From the NCBI GenBank assembly GCA_021613375.1, contig CM038719.1, positions 41,128,698 to 41,192,697 on the forward strand: a stretch of DNA of 64,000 nucleotides. Direction: 5' to 3'. This DNA is from Megaleporinus macrocephalus. Its lineage: Eukaryota > Chordata > Actinopteri > Characiformes > Anostomidae. How positions within the stretch are numbered: the stretch's first letter is position 1; each line of letters starts with the position of its first letter. The position numbers and the translations under genes were made by a program. Of the stretch, positions 20,879 to 33,655 are shown piece after piece. The notes below the pieces were generated by a model. That model was not told where the DNA came from, made no database searches, and saw nothing but the letters and a program-made list of their open reading frames with translations.

Positions 20879-23800
20879 GTCAGATAGAGCTACACTATAT
20901 ATATCACTCAGACAGAGCTACACTTTATACATCACTCAGAGCTACACTTTATATATCACTCAGACAGAGCTACACTTTATACATCACTCAGAGCTACACT
21001 TTATACATCACTCAGATAGAGCTACACTTTATATATCACTCAGACAGAGCTACAGTTTATACATCACTCAGACAGAGCTACAGTTTATACATCACTCAGA
21101 CAGAGCTACAGTTTATACATCACTCAGACAGAGCTACAGTTTATACATCACTCAGACAGAGCTACAGTTTATACATCACTCAGACAGAGCTACTTCATAC
21201 ATCACTCAGACAGAGCTACAGTTTATACATCACTCAGACAGAGCTACAGTTTATACATCACTCAGACAGAGCTACAGTTTATATATCACTCAGACAGAGC
21301 TACAGTTTATACATCACTCAGACAGAGCTACTTCATACATCACTCAGACAGAGCTACACTTTATATATCACTCAGAGCTACACTTTATACATCACTCAGA
21401 TAGAGCTACACTTTATATATCACTCAGACAGAGCTACAGTTTATACATCACTCAGACAGAGCTACAGTTTATACATCACTCAGACAGAGCTACAGTTTAT
21501 ACATCACTCAGACAGAGCTACAGTTTATACATCACTCAGACAGAGCTACACTTTATACATCACTCAGACAGAGCTACACTTTATACATCACTCAGACAGA
21601 GCTACACTTTATACATCACTCAGACAGAGCTACACTTTATACATCACTCAGACAGAGCTACACTTTATACATCACTCAGACAGAGCTACACTTTATACAT
21701 CACTCAGACAGAGCTACACTTTATACATCACTCAGACAGAGCTACACTATATACATCACTCAGACAGAGCTACACTTTATACATCACTCAGACAGAGCTA
21801 CACTATATACATCACTCAGACAGAGCTACACTTTATACATCACTCAGACAGAGCTACACTTTATACATCACTCAGACAGAGCTACACTTTATACATCACT
21901 CAGACAGAGCTACACTTTATACATCACTCAGACAGAGCTACACTATATACATCACTCAGACAGAGCTACACTATATACATCACTCAGACAGAGCTACACT
22001 TTATACATCACTCAGACAGAGCTACACTTTATACATCACTCAGACAGAGCTACACTATATATATCACTCAGACAGAGCTACACTTTATATATCACTCAGA
22101 CAGAGCTACACTATATATATCACTCAGACAGAGCTACACTTTATACATCACTCAGACAGAGCTACACTTTATACATCACTCAGAGCTACATTTTATATAT
22201 CACTCAGACAGAGCTACACTTTATACATCACTCAGACAGAGCTACACTTTATACATCACTCAGACAGAGCTACACTTTATACATCACTCAGACAGAGCTA
22301 CACTATATATATCACTCAGACAGAGCTACACTATATATCACTCAGACAGAGCTACACTTTATACATCACTCAGACAGAGCTACACTTTATACATCACTCA
22401 GACAGAGCTACACTTTATACATCACTCAGACAGAGCTACACTTTATACATCACTCAGACAGAGCTACACTTTATACATCACTCAGACAGAGCTACACTTT
22501 ATACATCACTCAGACAGAGCTACACTTTATACATCACTCAGACAGAGCTACACTATATATATCACTCAGACAGAGCTACACTTTATACATCACTCAGACA
22601 GAGCTACACTTTATACATCACTCAGACAGAGCTACACTTTATACATCACTCAGACAGAGCTACACTTTATACATCACTCAGACAGAGCTACACTTTATAC
22701 ATCACTCAGACAGAGCTACACTTTATATATCACTCAGCCAGAGCTACACTCTATATATCACTCAGACAGAGCTACACTTTATATATCACTCAGACAGAGT
22801 TACACTATATATATATATCACTCAGACAGAGCTACACTTTTTATATCACTCAGAGCTACACTTTATATATCACTCAGACAGAGCTACACTTTATACATCA
22901 CTCAGACAGAGCTACACTTTATACATCACTCAGACAGAGCTACACTTTATATATCACTCAGACAGAGCTACACTTTTTATATCACTCAGAGCTACACTTT
23001 TTATATCACTCAGAGCTACACTTTATATATCACTCAGACAGAGCTACACTTTATACATCACTCAGACAGAGCTACACTATATATAATCACTCTGACAGAG
23101 CTACAGTTTATACATCACTCAGACAGAGCTACACTTTATATATCACTCAGACAGAGCTACACTTTATATATCACTCAGACAGAGCTACACTTTATATATC
23201 ACTCAGACAGAGCTACACTATATATAATCACTCTGACAGAGCTACAGTTTATACATCACTCAGACAGAGCTACACTTTATACATCACTCAGACAGAGCTA
23301 CACTTTATATATCACTCTGACAGAGCTACAGTTTATACATCACTCAGACAGAGCTACACTTTTTATATCACTCAGAGCTACACTTTTTATATCACTCAGA
23401 GCTACACTTTATATATCACTCAGACAGAGCTACACTTTATACATCACTCAGACAGAGCTACACTTTATACATCACTCAGACAGAGCTACACTATATATAA
23501 TCACTCAGACAGAGCTACACTATATATAATCACTCTGACAGAGCTACACTTTATATATCACTCAGACAGAGCTACACTTTATATATCACTCAGACAGAGC
23601 TACACTTTATATATCACTCAGACAGAGCTACACTATATATAATCACTCTGACAGAGCTACAGTTTATACATCACTCAGACAGAGCTACACTTTATATATC
23701 ACTCAGACAGAGCTACACTATACATCACTCAGACAGAGCTACACTATATATATATACATCACTCAGACAGAGCTACACTTTATAAATCACTCAGACAGAG

Positions 23801-26545
23801 CTACACTATATATATATCACTCAGACAGAGCTACACTTTATATATCACTCAGACAGAGCTACACTTTATACATCACTCAGACAGAGCTACACTATATATA
23901 TATCACTCAGACAGAGCTACAGTTTATACACCACTCAGACAGAGCTACAGTTTATACACCACTCAGACAGAGCTACAGTTTATACATCACTCAGACAGAG
24001 CTACACTTTATACATCACTCAGACAGAGCTACACTTTATACATCACTCAGACAGAGCTACACTTTATACATCACTCAGACAGAGCTACACTATATATATC
24101 ACTCAGACAGAGCTACACTATATATAATCACTCTGACAGAGCTACAGTTTATATATCACTCAGACAGAGGTACACTTTATATATCACTCAGACAGAGCTA
24201 CACTTTATATATCACTCAGACAGAGCTAAACTTTATATATCACTCAGACAGAGCTACACTATATATAATCACTCTGACAGAGCTACAGTTTATACATCAC
24301 TCAGACAGAGGTACACTTTATATATCACTCAGACAGAGCTACACTTTATATATCACTCAGACAGAGCTAAACTTTATATATCACTCAGACAGAGCTACAC
24401 TATATATAATCACTCTGACAGAGCTACACTTTATATATCACTCAGACAGAGCTACACTATACATCACTCAGACAGAGCTACACTTTATACATCACTCAGA
24501 CAGAGCTACACTTTATACATCACTCAGACAGAGCTACACTTTATATATCACTCAGACAGAGTTACACTATATATAATCACTCAGACAGAGCTACACTTTA
24601 TATCACTCAGAGCTACACTTTATATATCACTCAGACAGAGCTACACTATATATATATCACTCAGACAGAGCTACACTTTATATATCACTCAGACAGAGCT
24701 ACACTTTATACATCACTCAGACAGAGCTACACTTTATATATCACTCAGACAGAGCTACACTTTATACATCACTCAGACAGAGCTACACTTTATACATCAC
24801 TCAGAGCTGCACTTTATATATCACTCAGACAGAGCTACACTTTATATATCACTCAGACAGAGCTACACTTTATATATCACTCAGAGCTACACTTTATATA
24901 TCACTCAGACAGAGCTACACTTTATATATCACTCAGACAGAGTTACACTATATATATATCACTCAGAGCTACACTTTATACATCACTCAGACAGAGCTAC
25001 ACTTTATACATCACTCAGACAGAGCTACACTTTATATATCACTCAGACAGAGTTACACTATATATAATCACTCAGACAGAGCTACACTTTATATCACTCA
25101 GAGCTACACTTTATACATCACTCAGACAGAGCTACACTTTATATATCACTCAGACAGAGTTACACTATATATATATCACTCAGATAGAGCTACACTTTAT
25201 ACAACACCCAGACAGAGCTACACTATATATATATATCACTCAGACAGAGCTACACTTTATATATCACTCAGACAGAGCTACACTTTATACATCACTCAGA
25301 CAGAGCTACACTTTATACATCACTCAGACAGAGCTACACTTTATACACCACTCAGACAGAGCTACTTCATACATCACTCAGACAGAGCTACACTTTATAT
25401 ATCACTCAGACAGAGCTACACTTTATACATCACTCAGACAGAGCTACACTTTATACATCACTCAGACAGAGCTACACTTTATACATCACTCAGACAGAGC
25501 TACACTTTATACATCACTCAGACAGAGCTACACTTTATATATCACTCAGACAGAGCTACACTTTATATATCACTCAGACAGAGCTACACTTTATATATCA
25601 CTCAGACAGAGCTACACTTTATACACCACTCAGACAGAGCTACTTCATACATCACTCAGACAGAGCTACACTTTATATCACTCAGACAGAGCTACTTCAT
25701 ACATCACTCAGACAGAGCTACACTTTATATATCACTCAGACAGAGCTACACTTTATACATCACTCAGACAGAGCTTCACTTTATACATCACTCAGACAGA
25801 GCTACACTTTATACAACACTCAGACAGAGCTACACTATATATATATATCACTCAGACAGAGCTACACTTTATACATCACTCAGACAGAGCTACACTTTAT
25901 ACATCACTCAGACAGAGCTACACTTTATACATCACTCAGACAGAGCTACACTTCATACATCACTCAGACAGAGCTACACTTTATATATCACTCAGACAGA
26001 GCTACACTTTATACATCACTCAGACAGAGCTACACTTTATACATCACTCAGACAGAGCTACACTTTATACATCACTCAGACAGAGCTACACTTTATATAT
26101 CACTTAGACAGAGCTACACTTTATACATCACTCAGACAGAGCTACAGTTTATATATCACTCAGACAGAGCTACACTTTATATATCACTCAGACAGAGCTA
26201 CACTTTATACATCACTCAGACAGAGCTACACTTTATACATCACTCAGACAGAGCTACACTTTATATATCACTTAGACAGAGCTACACTTTATATATCACT
26301 CAGACAGAGCTACACTTTATACATCACTCAGACAGAGCTACACTTTATACATCACTCAGACAGAGCTACACTATATATAATCACTCAGACAGAGCTACAC
26401 TTTATATATCACTCAGACAGAGCTACACTTTATATATCACTCAGACAGAGCTACACTTTATATATCACTTAGACAGAGCTACACTTTATACACCACTCAG
26501 ACAGAGCTACAGTTTATACATCACTCAGATAGAGCTACACTTATA
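20879..26545. repeat. 28-bp minisatellite, 5.7 kb, in apbb2 intron
   Basis: About 200 units of 28 bp, core atcactcagacagagctaca followed by ctttatac. Common variants are tatat for tacat, agttt for acttt, and short units lacking agacag. Variants cluster: agtttatac units dominate the first part, ctttatac the middle, and tatatataatc units appear from about 23070. This indicates repeated local block duplication. Because 28 is not divisible by three and the unit has no stop in the relevant frames, a spurious 920-codon + strand frame spans 20767-23529. This is the largest array in the window and nearly abuts the PTB2 exon. Confidence 0.95.
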
Positions 26546-27539
26546 GATAAAGCTCTAATGACTATGTTTAAGGAACATATCTCTGGAATCATCTGCTCGT
26601 TAGGCTCCCTTAATCGATTTGTGTCTGTACGTGTAAGACTCTGCCGGCTGCCCTGATCACCGATATTGACGTATTAATATCAGTTTCATTGACGTTCGCT
26701 CCGCCTGCCTGGCACTTCTTTAACCGCGTGACCAATGAAAAGTGCTGCCTTGCACTATCCAGATCTCTTCACCTGAACTTTTACTCTTTAACGCAAAGCC
26801 TTTGGCTTCAAGAGTTTAGCTGAAGACGTATCCCACCGCAGTTCGGAAACGAAGAAATGGGAAGCGATTAGGAGATTTCTTAGTAAAGACCAGAGACGGA
26901 TGATGAAAGAGAGGACGTCGACTCAGACAGACCTACAGGACATGAACCCGTTTACCAAATAAGTTCAAACTGAGGCCTCACAGTAAACAACAACAACGAC
27001 GTATTCAGACTTTAGATATTTACACTGACTGTTATGATCTATTTCAATCCAAGATCCAATTCGTTACGATAACACTAAACTATGTATATACACAATCATC
27101 ACTTATTTACTTTCTACTGGGAATTTTTATTAACAATTAAATATCTTTTTGAAAGGTTTAGATTTATCATAACATTTTTAAATAAAAAAAAACAGTTTAT
27201 TTAAAAATGCTGGCCCACATTTTTTCATGTCTTTACCGAAACACAGTGTTTTAGAGCCAGAAGTGTGACTCACTGTCTCATGGTTACATGGTGATCGGAG
27301 ATGAATCCCAATGTTTTTTAATAAATGTGTCTGAAAATCAGTGTGAAACATTTACAGGTGTCACTACACCCTCGAGTGCATTACTGTGTCACCCCCATAT
27401 TCCAGCATTAGGATGGGACAGTTTTAGCTCACTCCCACTATCCATAAAGACTGAGTCAGAGACTGCCTCAGTCAGAGACTGCCTCAGTCAGAGACTGCCC
27501 CTACCTGTGCAGTTACTAAATGTTTGTTTACGATGTTAG
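26546..27539. other. apbb2 intron, unique part
   Basis: No exon recognised. A short internal triplication, cagagactgcctcagt, lies at 27450-27495. Confidence 0.5.
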
Positions 27540-27725
27540 CCTGCTCTATGCTGTGCGCCAAAGCCTAACATCACTATTACTGTCTTCATGATGGACTCAT
27601 TTTATTAGACTCAGAGGAGGACGGGTCTCCCCTTGTGAGTCTTGGTTCCTCCCAAGGTTTCGCCTCCAGTTTTAAGGGAGTGGCTCTGGAGCCAATTATA
27701 ATTGGAGTTCATAATAATTGAAGTT
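27540..27725 (+). repeat. Dispersed fish repeat fragment
   Basis: The sequence gaggaggacgggtctcccct and cttggttcctcccaaggttt is a common interspersed motif in fish genomes as I remember it. It is truncated, with no coding content. Confidence 0.4.
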
Positions 27726-27789
27726 CATTCACAAGCTTTCCCTTTCTAGTGACTAATATTTTTCCAGACAGGAAACTTTTATTTACTCA

Positions 27790-28705
27790 GTAAACACTTT
27801 ATTATTAAATATTAATCAGTATTAAAAGAGTAAGTAGAACTTTTACACTTTATTATTAAATATTAATCAGTATTAATAGAGTAAGTAGTGCTTTTACACT
27901 TTATTATTAAATATTAATCAGTATTAATAGAGTAAGTAGTGCTTTTACACTTTATTATTAAATATTAAACAGTATTAATAGAGTAAGTAGTACTTTTACA
28001 CTTTATTATTAAATATTAAACAGTATTAATAGAGTAAGTAGAGCTTTTACACTTTATTATTAAATATTAATCAGTATTAATAGAGTAAGTAGAGCTTTTA
28101 CACTTTATTATTAAATATTAATCAGTATTAATAGAGTAAGTAGAGCTTTTACACTTTATTATTAAATATTAAACAGAATTAATAGAGTAAGTAGAGCTTT
28201 TACACTTTATTATTAAATATTAAACAGTATTAATAGAGGAAGTAGAGCTTTTACACTTTATTATTAAATATTAAACAGTATTAATAGAGTAAGTAGAGCT
28301 TTTACACTTTATTATTAAATATTAATCAGTATTAATAGAGTAAGTAGTGCTTTTACACTTTACTATTAAATATTAATCAGTATTAATAGAGTAAGTAGTG
28401 CTTTTACACTTTATTATTAAATATTAATCAGTATTAATAGAGTAAGTAGTGCTTTTACACTTTATTATTAAATATTAATCAGTATTAATAGAGTAAGTAA
28501 AGCTTTTACACTTTATTATTAAATATTAATCATTATTAATAGAGTAAGTAGTGCTTTTACACTTTATTATTAAATATTAATCAGTATTAATAGAGTAAGT
28601 AGAGCTTTTATACTTTATTATTAAATATTAATTAGTATTAATAGAGTAAGTAGAGCTTTTACACTTTATTATTAAATATTAATCAGTATTAATAGAGTAA
28701 GTAGT
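27790..28705 (+). repeat. 51-bp minisatellite, composite copy 1
   Basis: About 18 units of 51 bp, core cactttattattaaatatta, then atcagtattaatagagtaag and tagagctttta. It ends directly in the roughly 300-bp companion sequence at 28706. The same array-plus-companion pair occurs inverted at 47800-49828 and again in + orientation at 55005-56410. Confidence 0.93.
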
Positions 28706-29060
28706 GCTTTTTCATATGTCAGTGTGTTTATTTAACTCTTTCCAAGCTTCTCCTAAACAACCCAGTATTATTATCAGTTCTCATCTAATACCTGCTTTGA
28801 CTGCTCAGTACTTCATTAAGATAAATCAAGATTTGCTGCTGAAGGAACTGAACACATTCATACAATGTCTGGGGCGTCCAGGAGAAATCTGGAACCTAAC
28901 TTTGTTCTTCAAACTGGATCAAGATCTGATCTACTTCTCTCACAATAACATATTCATGTTACTTTGTATTGTATGTCTGATTATTTATCTGTTTTAATCA
29001 GATCTGGTGGTGAAGATACACTTATTGATCAGATAAAGGCTTTTACACTATCAGATCAGG
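28706..29060 (+). mobile_element. Companion unit of the 51-bp composite, copy 1
   Basis: A roughly 300-bp sequence (from tcagtgtgtttatttaactc to cagatctggtggtgaagata) nearly identical to the complement of 47810-48115. Both intact copies keep a 97 to 103-codon open frame containing SVCLFNSFQASPKQPSIIIS and GRPGEIWNLTLFFKLDQDL. Copy 3 is rearranged and broken. The frame resembles no protein I know, and its conservation may only reflect recent copying. The pairing with an array suggests a mobile element with an internal minisatellite. Confidence 0.6.
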
Positions 29061-29163
29061 AGCCTCAGACTTTAACACAGTAGTGTATATGTAAATATTC
29101 TGTGGATGGAGAACAAAAGAAGAGGAGGAGGAGGAGAGAGAATCCTGTGGAGATGCAGCTCAC

Positions 29164-29279
29164 CTTCTCTTTGATAACGCTGACCGTAGCATCTTCCACA
29201 TTAAGCAGGACTGCCGTCCAGTCCTCCTTCCCCGTGGACGAGAGCAGACTGTCGATCGCCCCATTTATAATGTCCATCC
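29164..29279 (-). CDS. apbb2: apbb2 exon, N-terminal part of PTB2
   Basis: A 116-base exon. The first two bases complete the Gly codon split from the exon at 30886-30969, giving G-MDIINGAIDSLLSSTGKEDW, then TAVLLNVEDATVSVIKEK| before GTGAGC. It forms the first helix and early strands of the second PTB domain. Human APBB2 has a like segment (GMDxxNxAIxxLM, then NKEDW, NVADATVTVI). Acceptor agcctctttcag-type and donor AAG|GTGAGC are both canonical, and phase fits both neighbours. Confidence 0.93.
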
Positions 29280-29869
29280 CTGAAAGAGGCAGCGAGAGAT
29301 GGAGTGCACGGGTGAGCAAGACTGTCGGATATCTGTGAGTGTGCAAGGAGAAGACTCCGGGCTGGGGGTGCTGTATGCCATATACATATTCTGGGTTTTT
29401 TTTCTAATAGAGACACTAGACTTTGGAACATTGCTGTGAGGGTGTGACTGCTTGCAGCCATGATAGCATTAGTGGGTCAAGCATTGATGTTGTATGATCA
29501 AATCTGGACCACTCCAGCTCATCTACTGGGTGGAGCTCCATCACTCCATAGAACACAGCTCCACAGCTCCACAGCCCAGTGCTGGGGGGCTTCATACCCC
29601 TTTAGCTGATGCTCAGCATTGGGTATGATGGCTCATGTGCTCCTGTAACAGTGTCCAGTTGCCTATAGACCATGAGTTCTGATGGAAATTATAGAAACTA
29701 TGCATGAACAGGTGTGTCAGCTATAGATGTGCCTTAAAGTCGTATCTGGATACTTCAGGACACACAGTGTTCACATCAGTCGTGTATCTGAAGTGATTCA
29801 CTTCATCAGCTGCTGAGTGATGTGGTGATTGTAGTGAATAACTGAGATGATCAGGACTGTGTGCAGGTT
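29280..29869. other. apbb2 intron, unique part
   Basis: No exon or repeat family recognised with confidence. Confidence 0.5.
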
Positions 29870-30820
29870 TATGCTGCATTGTGGGGACTAAAATATGTTC
29901 ATATGCTCTTGATGTGGGGACCTGTTGTCCTTATGGGGACCAGCTTGTGTAAATCATAACATATAAGATTAGAGTTGGTGTTAATGTATAAGTGAGGTTA
30001 AGATTAGGGGTAGGGTTAAGGCTTAGGTCTACGGACAGGGTCATTGTTAGGGTCAGAGTAGGGTTAAAGTTAGGGTTATAGGTATTGTAAGGGTTAGGGT
30101 TATAGTTAAGATCATGGTTAAGGTCAGAATAAGACTGGGATTAGGGTAAGGGTTAGGGTTAGAGTAAGACTGGGATTAGGGTAAGGGTTAGGGTTAGAGT
30201 AAGACTGGGATTAGGGTAAGGGTTAGGGTTAGAGTAAGACTGGGATTAGGGTAAGGGTTAGGGTTAGAGTAAGACTGGGATTAGGGTAAGGGTTAGGGTT
30301 AGAGTAAGACTGGGATTAGGTTAAGGGTTAGGGTTAGAGTAAGACTGGGATTAGGGTAAGGGTTAGGGTTAGAGTAAATCTGGGATTAGGGTAAGGGTTA
30401 GGGTTAGAGTAAGACTGGGATTAGGGTAAGGGTTAGGGTTAGAGTAAGACTGGGATTAGGGTAAGGGTTAGGGTTAGAGTAAGACTGGGATTAGGTTAAG
30501 GGTTAGGGTTAGAGTAAGACTGGGATTAGAGTAAGGGTTAGGGTTAGAGTAAGACTGGGGTTAGGTTAAGGGTTAGGGTTAGAGTAAGACTGCGATTAGG
30601 GTAAGGGTTAAAGTTAGGGAAAAGTGAAGGTTTAGGTTAAGGTCAGAGGATTAGGGTTAGGGTAATGATAAGGATAAGGTTAGAGTTTGGGTTAAAGTTA
30701 AGCTTAAATTTATGTTTAGGGTTAGATTAAGGTAAAGGGTAAGAGGTTGGGTTGGGTTATGGTTCAGGTTAAGCTTAGGGTTAGGGCTAGGGTTAAGGTT
30801 AAGCTTAAGATTAAGGTTAG
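29870..30820. repeat. Telomere-like GGTTAG-rich array with a 35-bp core unit
   Basis: Starts with gtccttatggggaccagctt, the edge of a common fish dispersed element. Degenerate ggttagggtta motifs follow, then about 14 copies of a 35-bp unit (agactgggattagggtaagg, gttagggttagagta) from about 30125 to 30600, then further degenerate GGTTA/GGTTAAG motifs to 30820. Many units contain TTAGGG, but pure vertebrate telomere repeat (TTAGGG)n is not sustained, so this is telomere-like satellite within an apbb2 intron and not a true interstitial telomere. Confidence 0.85.
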
Positions 30821-30823
30821 GTT

Positions 30824-30828
<5 letters not shown>

Positions 30829-30882
<54 letters not shown>
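30829..30882. repeat. (GT)27 microsatellite at apbb2 donor
   Basis: Pure (GT)27 on the + strand. On the apbb2 strand it reads (AC)27 and begins within the donor site itself (G|GTAACACAC). Confidence 0.96.
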
Positions 30883-30885
<3 letters not shown>

Positions 30886-30969
30886 CTATGGGGCGAGACA
30901 CTGAAGTCATCCCCAGGTAGAGAACGTGGAAGCTCTGTTGTAGTTCAGTCTTTGGTGTGGGAAACTCTA
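30886..30969 (-). CDS. apbb2: apbb2 exon, inter-PTB linker and start of PTB2
   Basis: An 84-base exon. The carry-over base from 37617 plus TA gives Val, then EFPTPKTELQQSFHVLYLGM and TSVSRPI, ending with one base of a Gly codon before GTAACA. The human counterpart is VDFPTPKTELVQKFQVQYLGM in memory, the first strand of PTB2. Acceptor ttctctcag and donor are present, but the donor (G|GTAACACAC) is non-optimal. The exon is enclosed by a (UG)n tract 15 bases upstream and an (AC)n tract immediately downstream in the pre-mRNA, an unusual arrangement that could affect inclusion. Confidence 0.94.
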
Positions 30970-30983
30970 CTGAGAGAACGCAC

Positions 30984-30984
<1 letters not shown>

Positions 30985-31047
<63 letters not shown>
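30985..31047. repeat. (AC)31 microsatellite upstream of apbb2 exon
   Basis: (AC)n of 63 bases on the + strand, (GT)n on the apbb2 strand, ending 15 bases before the acceptor AG at 30970-30971. Confidence 0.96.
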
Positions 31048-31048
<1 letters not shown>

Positions 31049-31054
31049 TCTGAT

Positions 31055-31995
31055 GTAACTCCATATAACATCACCATATAACATCACTATATAACATCAC
31101 CATATAACATCACTATATAGCATCACCATATAACATCACTATATAACATCACCATATGACATCATATAACATCACCATATAACATGATCATATAACATCA
31201 CTATATAGCATCACCATATAGCATCACCATATAGCATCACCATATAGCATCCCCATATAACATCACTATATAACATCATCATATAACATCACTATATAGC
31301 ATCATCATATATCATCATATAACATCATATAACATCACCATATAACATGATCATATAACATCACTATATAGCATCATCATATAACATCACCATATAGCAT
31401 CACCATATAGCATCATCATATAACATCATATAACATCACCATATAACATCATCATATAACATCACTATATAACATCATCATATAACATCACTATATAGCA
31501 TCATCATATAACATCACCATATAGCATCATCATATAACATCATATAACATCACTATATAACATCATCATATAACATCATCATATAACATCACTATATAGC
31601 ATCATCATATAACCTCACCATATAGCATCACCATATAACATCACTATATAGCATCATCATATAACATCACCATATAGCATCACCATGTAGCATCATCATA
31701 TAACATCATATAACATCATCATATAACATCACTATATAGCATCATCATATAACATCATATAACATCACCATATAACATCATCATATAACATCACTATATA
31801 GCATCATCATATAACATCACTATATAGCATCATCATATAACATCACCATATAGCATCACCATATAGCATCATCATATAACATCATATAACATCATCATAT
31901 AACATCACTATATAGCATCATCATATAACATCACTATATAGCATCATCATATAACATCATTATATAGCATCATCATATAACATCACCATATAGCC
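31055..31995. repeat. 13-bp-based CATCACCATATAA satellite
   Basis: About 70 short units of 13 bases (catcaccatataa, catcactatatag, catcatcatataa and short forms lacking three bases). Longer blocks such as tatagcatcatcatataaca recur many times, showing higher-order duplication. Very AT-rich, in an apbb2 intron. Confidence 0.92.
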
Positions 31996-32476
31996 TCAGA
32001 TATCAAATACAGCCCCCCAACCCTCCTGTAGCTCCACCACCCTCCCTTATTTCTCCATTTCCTCTCTATACGAACCGAGGAAGCCCCCCACTCGGCTGCT
32101 GTGCTGGTCTGTAATTGGACGAGGGCTTAAATGCCAAACTGTGTTTTTGTCAGCACTTCAGAAAAGCTGCTCGATGAGAGCAGAAAAACAAACCAGCACC
32201 CGAAGGACAGAATCTCCCTCTGCACGAGTCGTGCGTCTCTTATTTTCTAAATCCTAAAAGCTGTTTCAGTCGCTTCCCCTGAAGAGCACAAACCTCAAAG
32301 CTGAAATGAGCTGGAATAATTTGGGACATGCAGATCAAAACAAACAGCAGTGATTTGTAGGTTCGGCTCTGTTCCAGTAGTCCTTAGTGTAGTGGAGGGA
32401 GAATCACCACTGACTTTAATAAACACTGAGATAATACAGTTCATACAGCACTGAGCAACAGATTTAGTCACTTAGC
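31996..32476. other. apbb2 intron, unique part
   Basis: Unique sequence with no exon recognised. Confidence 0.5.
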
Positions 32477-32700
32477 AACATCCATCCATCCTTTATCTTC
32501 TTTTTACCACTAGTCAGGGTCACAGCGGGGGGGCTGGAGCCAATCCCAGCGTCATCAGGCAAAAGGCAGGGTACACCATGGACAGGTCACCAGTCCATCA
32601 CATGGCCAACACACACTCACACCTACAGGCAGTTAATAGTGAGGAGCCTAACATGCATGTGTTTGGACTGTGGGAGGAAACCGGAGTCACTTGGGGAGGT
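32477..32700 (-). mobile_element. 5'-truncated SINE/LINE-tail repeat
   Basis: Complement reads gtttcctcccacagtccaaa, cacatgcatgttaggctcct, then ctgtaggtgtgagtgtgt, the same body as in the SINE at 806-1088, and continues through tggactggtgacctgtccat to a ccatccatcc-type end. The tRNA-like head is missing. This shows the longer 3' part of the family that supplies the A-box arrays. Confidence 0.65.
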
Positions 32701-32825
32701 TATTATATTTAATAAGCTATATTAAGATATATTATTTATTCTTATTATTTAAATATTCAAACAGTATTAATACAGATACTGTTTGTGACACTGAGCTGCG
32801 TTTTGGTTTGAATGAGGGATTTAAT

Positions 32826-33132
32826 ATTTTTCTACGTCAGAAACACCCACATGCACACACACTAGTGAACATGCACACTAGAGGGCAGTGAAACACCCAC
32901 ATACACACACACTAGTGAACATACACACTAGAGGGCAGTGAAACACCCATATACACACGCACTAGTGAACATACACACTAGGGGGCAGTGAAACACCCAC
33001 ATACACACACACTAGTGAACATGCACACTAGAGGGCAGTGAAACACCCACATATACACACACACTAGTGAACATACACACTAGGGGGCAGTGAAACACCC
33101 ACATACACACAGACTAGTAAACATACACACTA
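32826..33132 (-). repeat. 50-bp minisatellite from a SINE tail (inverted copy)
   Basis: About six units of 50 bp containing gaaacacccacatacacaca, cactagtgaacatacacact and agagggcagt. It is the complement of the tail-derived array at 35692-37425 and joins a SINE head at 33133-33317. Confidence 0.9.
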
Positions 33133-33317
33133 GGGGGCCGTAAGCACACGTGCCCGGAGCGGTGGGCAGCCCTATCCACTGTGCCTGGGAAGCAGTTGAG
33201 GGTTAGGTGCCTTGCTCAAGGGCACTTCAGTCGTTGTCCTGCTGGTCCCAGGGATCAGAATGGCGACCTTTCAGTCACAAGACAGGATCCCTTAACCTTC
33301 AGGCCACGACTGCCCTA
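33133..33317 (-). mobile_element. tRNA-derived SINE, second family (inverted copy)
   Basis: On the - strand: gggcagtcgtggcctgaagg, gatcctgtcttgtgactgaa, aggtcgccattctgatccct, then gtgcccttgagcaaggcacc and gggctgcccaccgctccggg. This is the same family as 35521-35700. The A-box region is preserved and the B-box is degraded. Its 3' tail runs into the 50-bp array at 32826-33132. Confidence 0.8.
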
Positions 33318-33379
33318 GATGAACCATGGGATAGCACAGGGTGCTGCCGTCACGTACTTATAACAGTCTCCCGATTGAG

Positions 33380-33490
33380 GAGGGTAGCCTTCGTGTACTG
33401 CTCAACAAATACTGAGTATGTGGACACACTAGCCACGCTCACCTACTGAGTAGTATAGGAGTAAGTGATTTGGAACGCAGCCCTGATCCT
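33380..33490 (-). repeat. Dispersed repeat shared with 8946-9110
   Basis: The complement carries gcgttccaaatcacttactc, ctactcagtaggtgagcgtg and gctagtgtgtccacatactc, matching the + strand repeat near 8946. It lies just beyond the SINE head. Confidence 0.5.
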
Positions 33491-33655
33491 TTTAGAGCTA
33501 CGTATGCTGCCTTCTAGATGACGTCTTTTTCAGGGATTTCAGGGATTTTCGGGTGCTAAACTGGTCTGTCTGCAGTGCAGGCTGCTCCCCATTGTGGCAC
33601 ATTGTGAAGAGCAAACACAACTAGAAAGTGTGTTTCCTGAACAGCTTAGGCAGTG

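Noticed and set aside
20767..23529. 920-codon + strand open frame with 28-residue repeats
   Set aside because: It is a reading of the 28-bp array, starts inside the antisense of an apbb2 exon, and stays open only because the unit has no stop in the frames used.
29990..30820. Genuine interstitial telomere
   Set aside because: (TTAGGG)n is never pure for more than two or three units, and the repeat has its own 35-bp period next to a dispersed-element edge.
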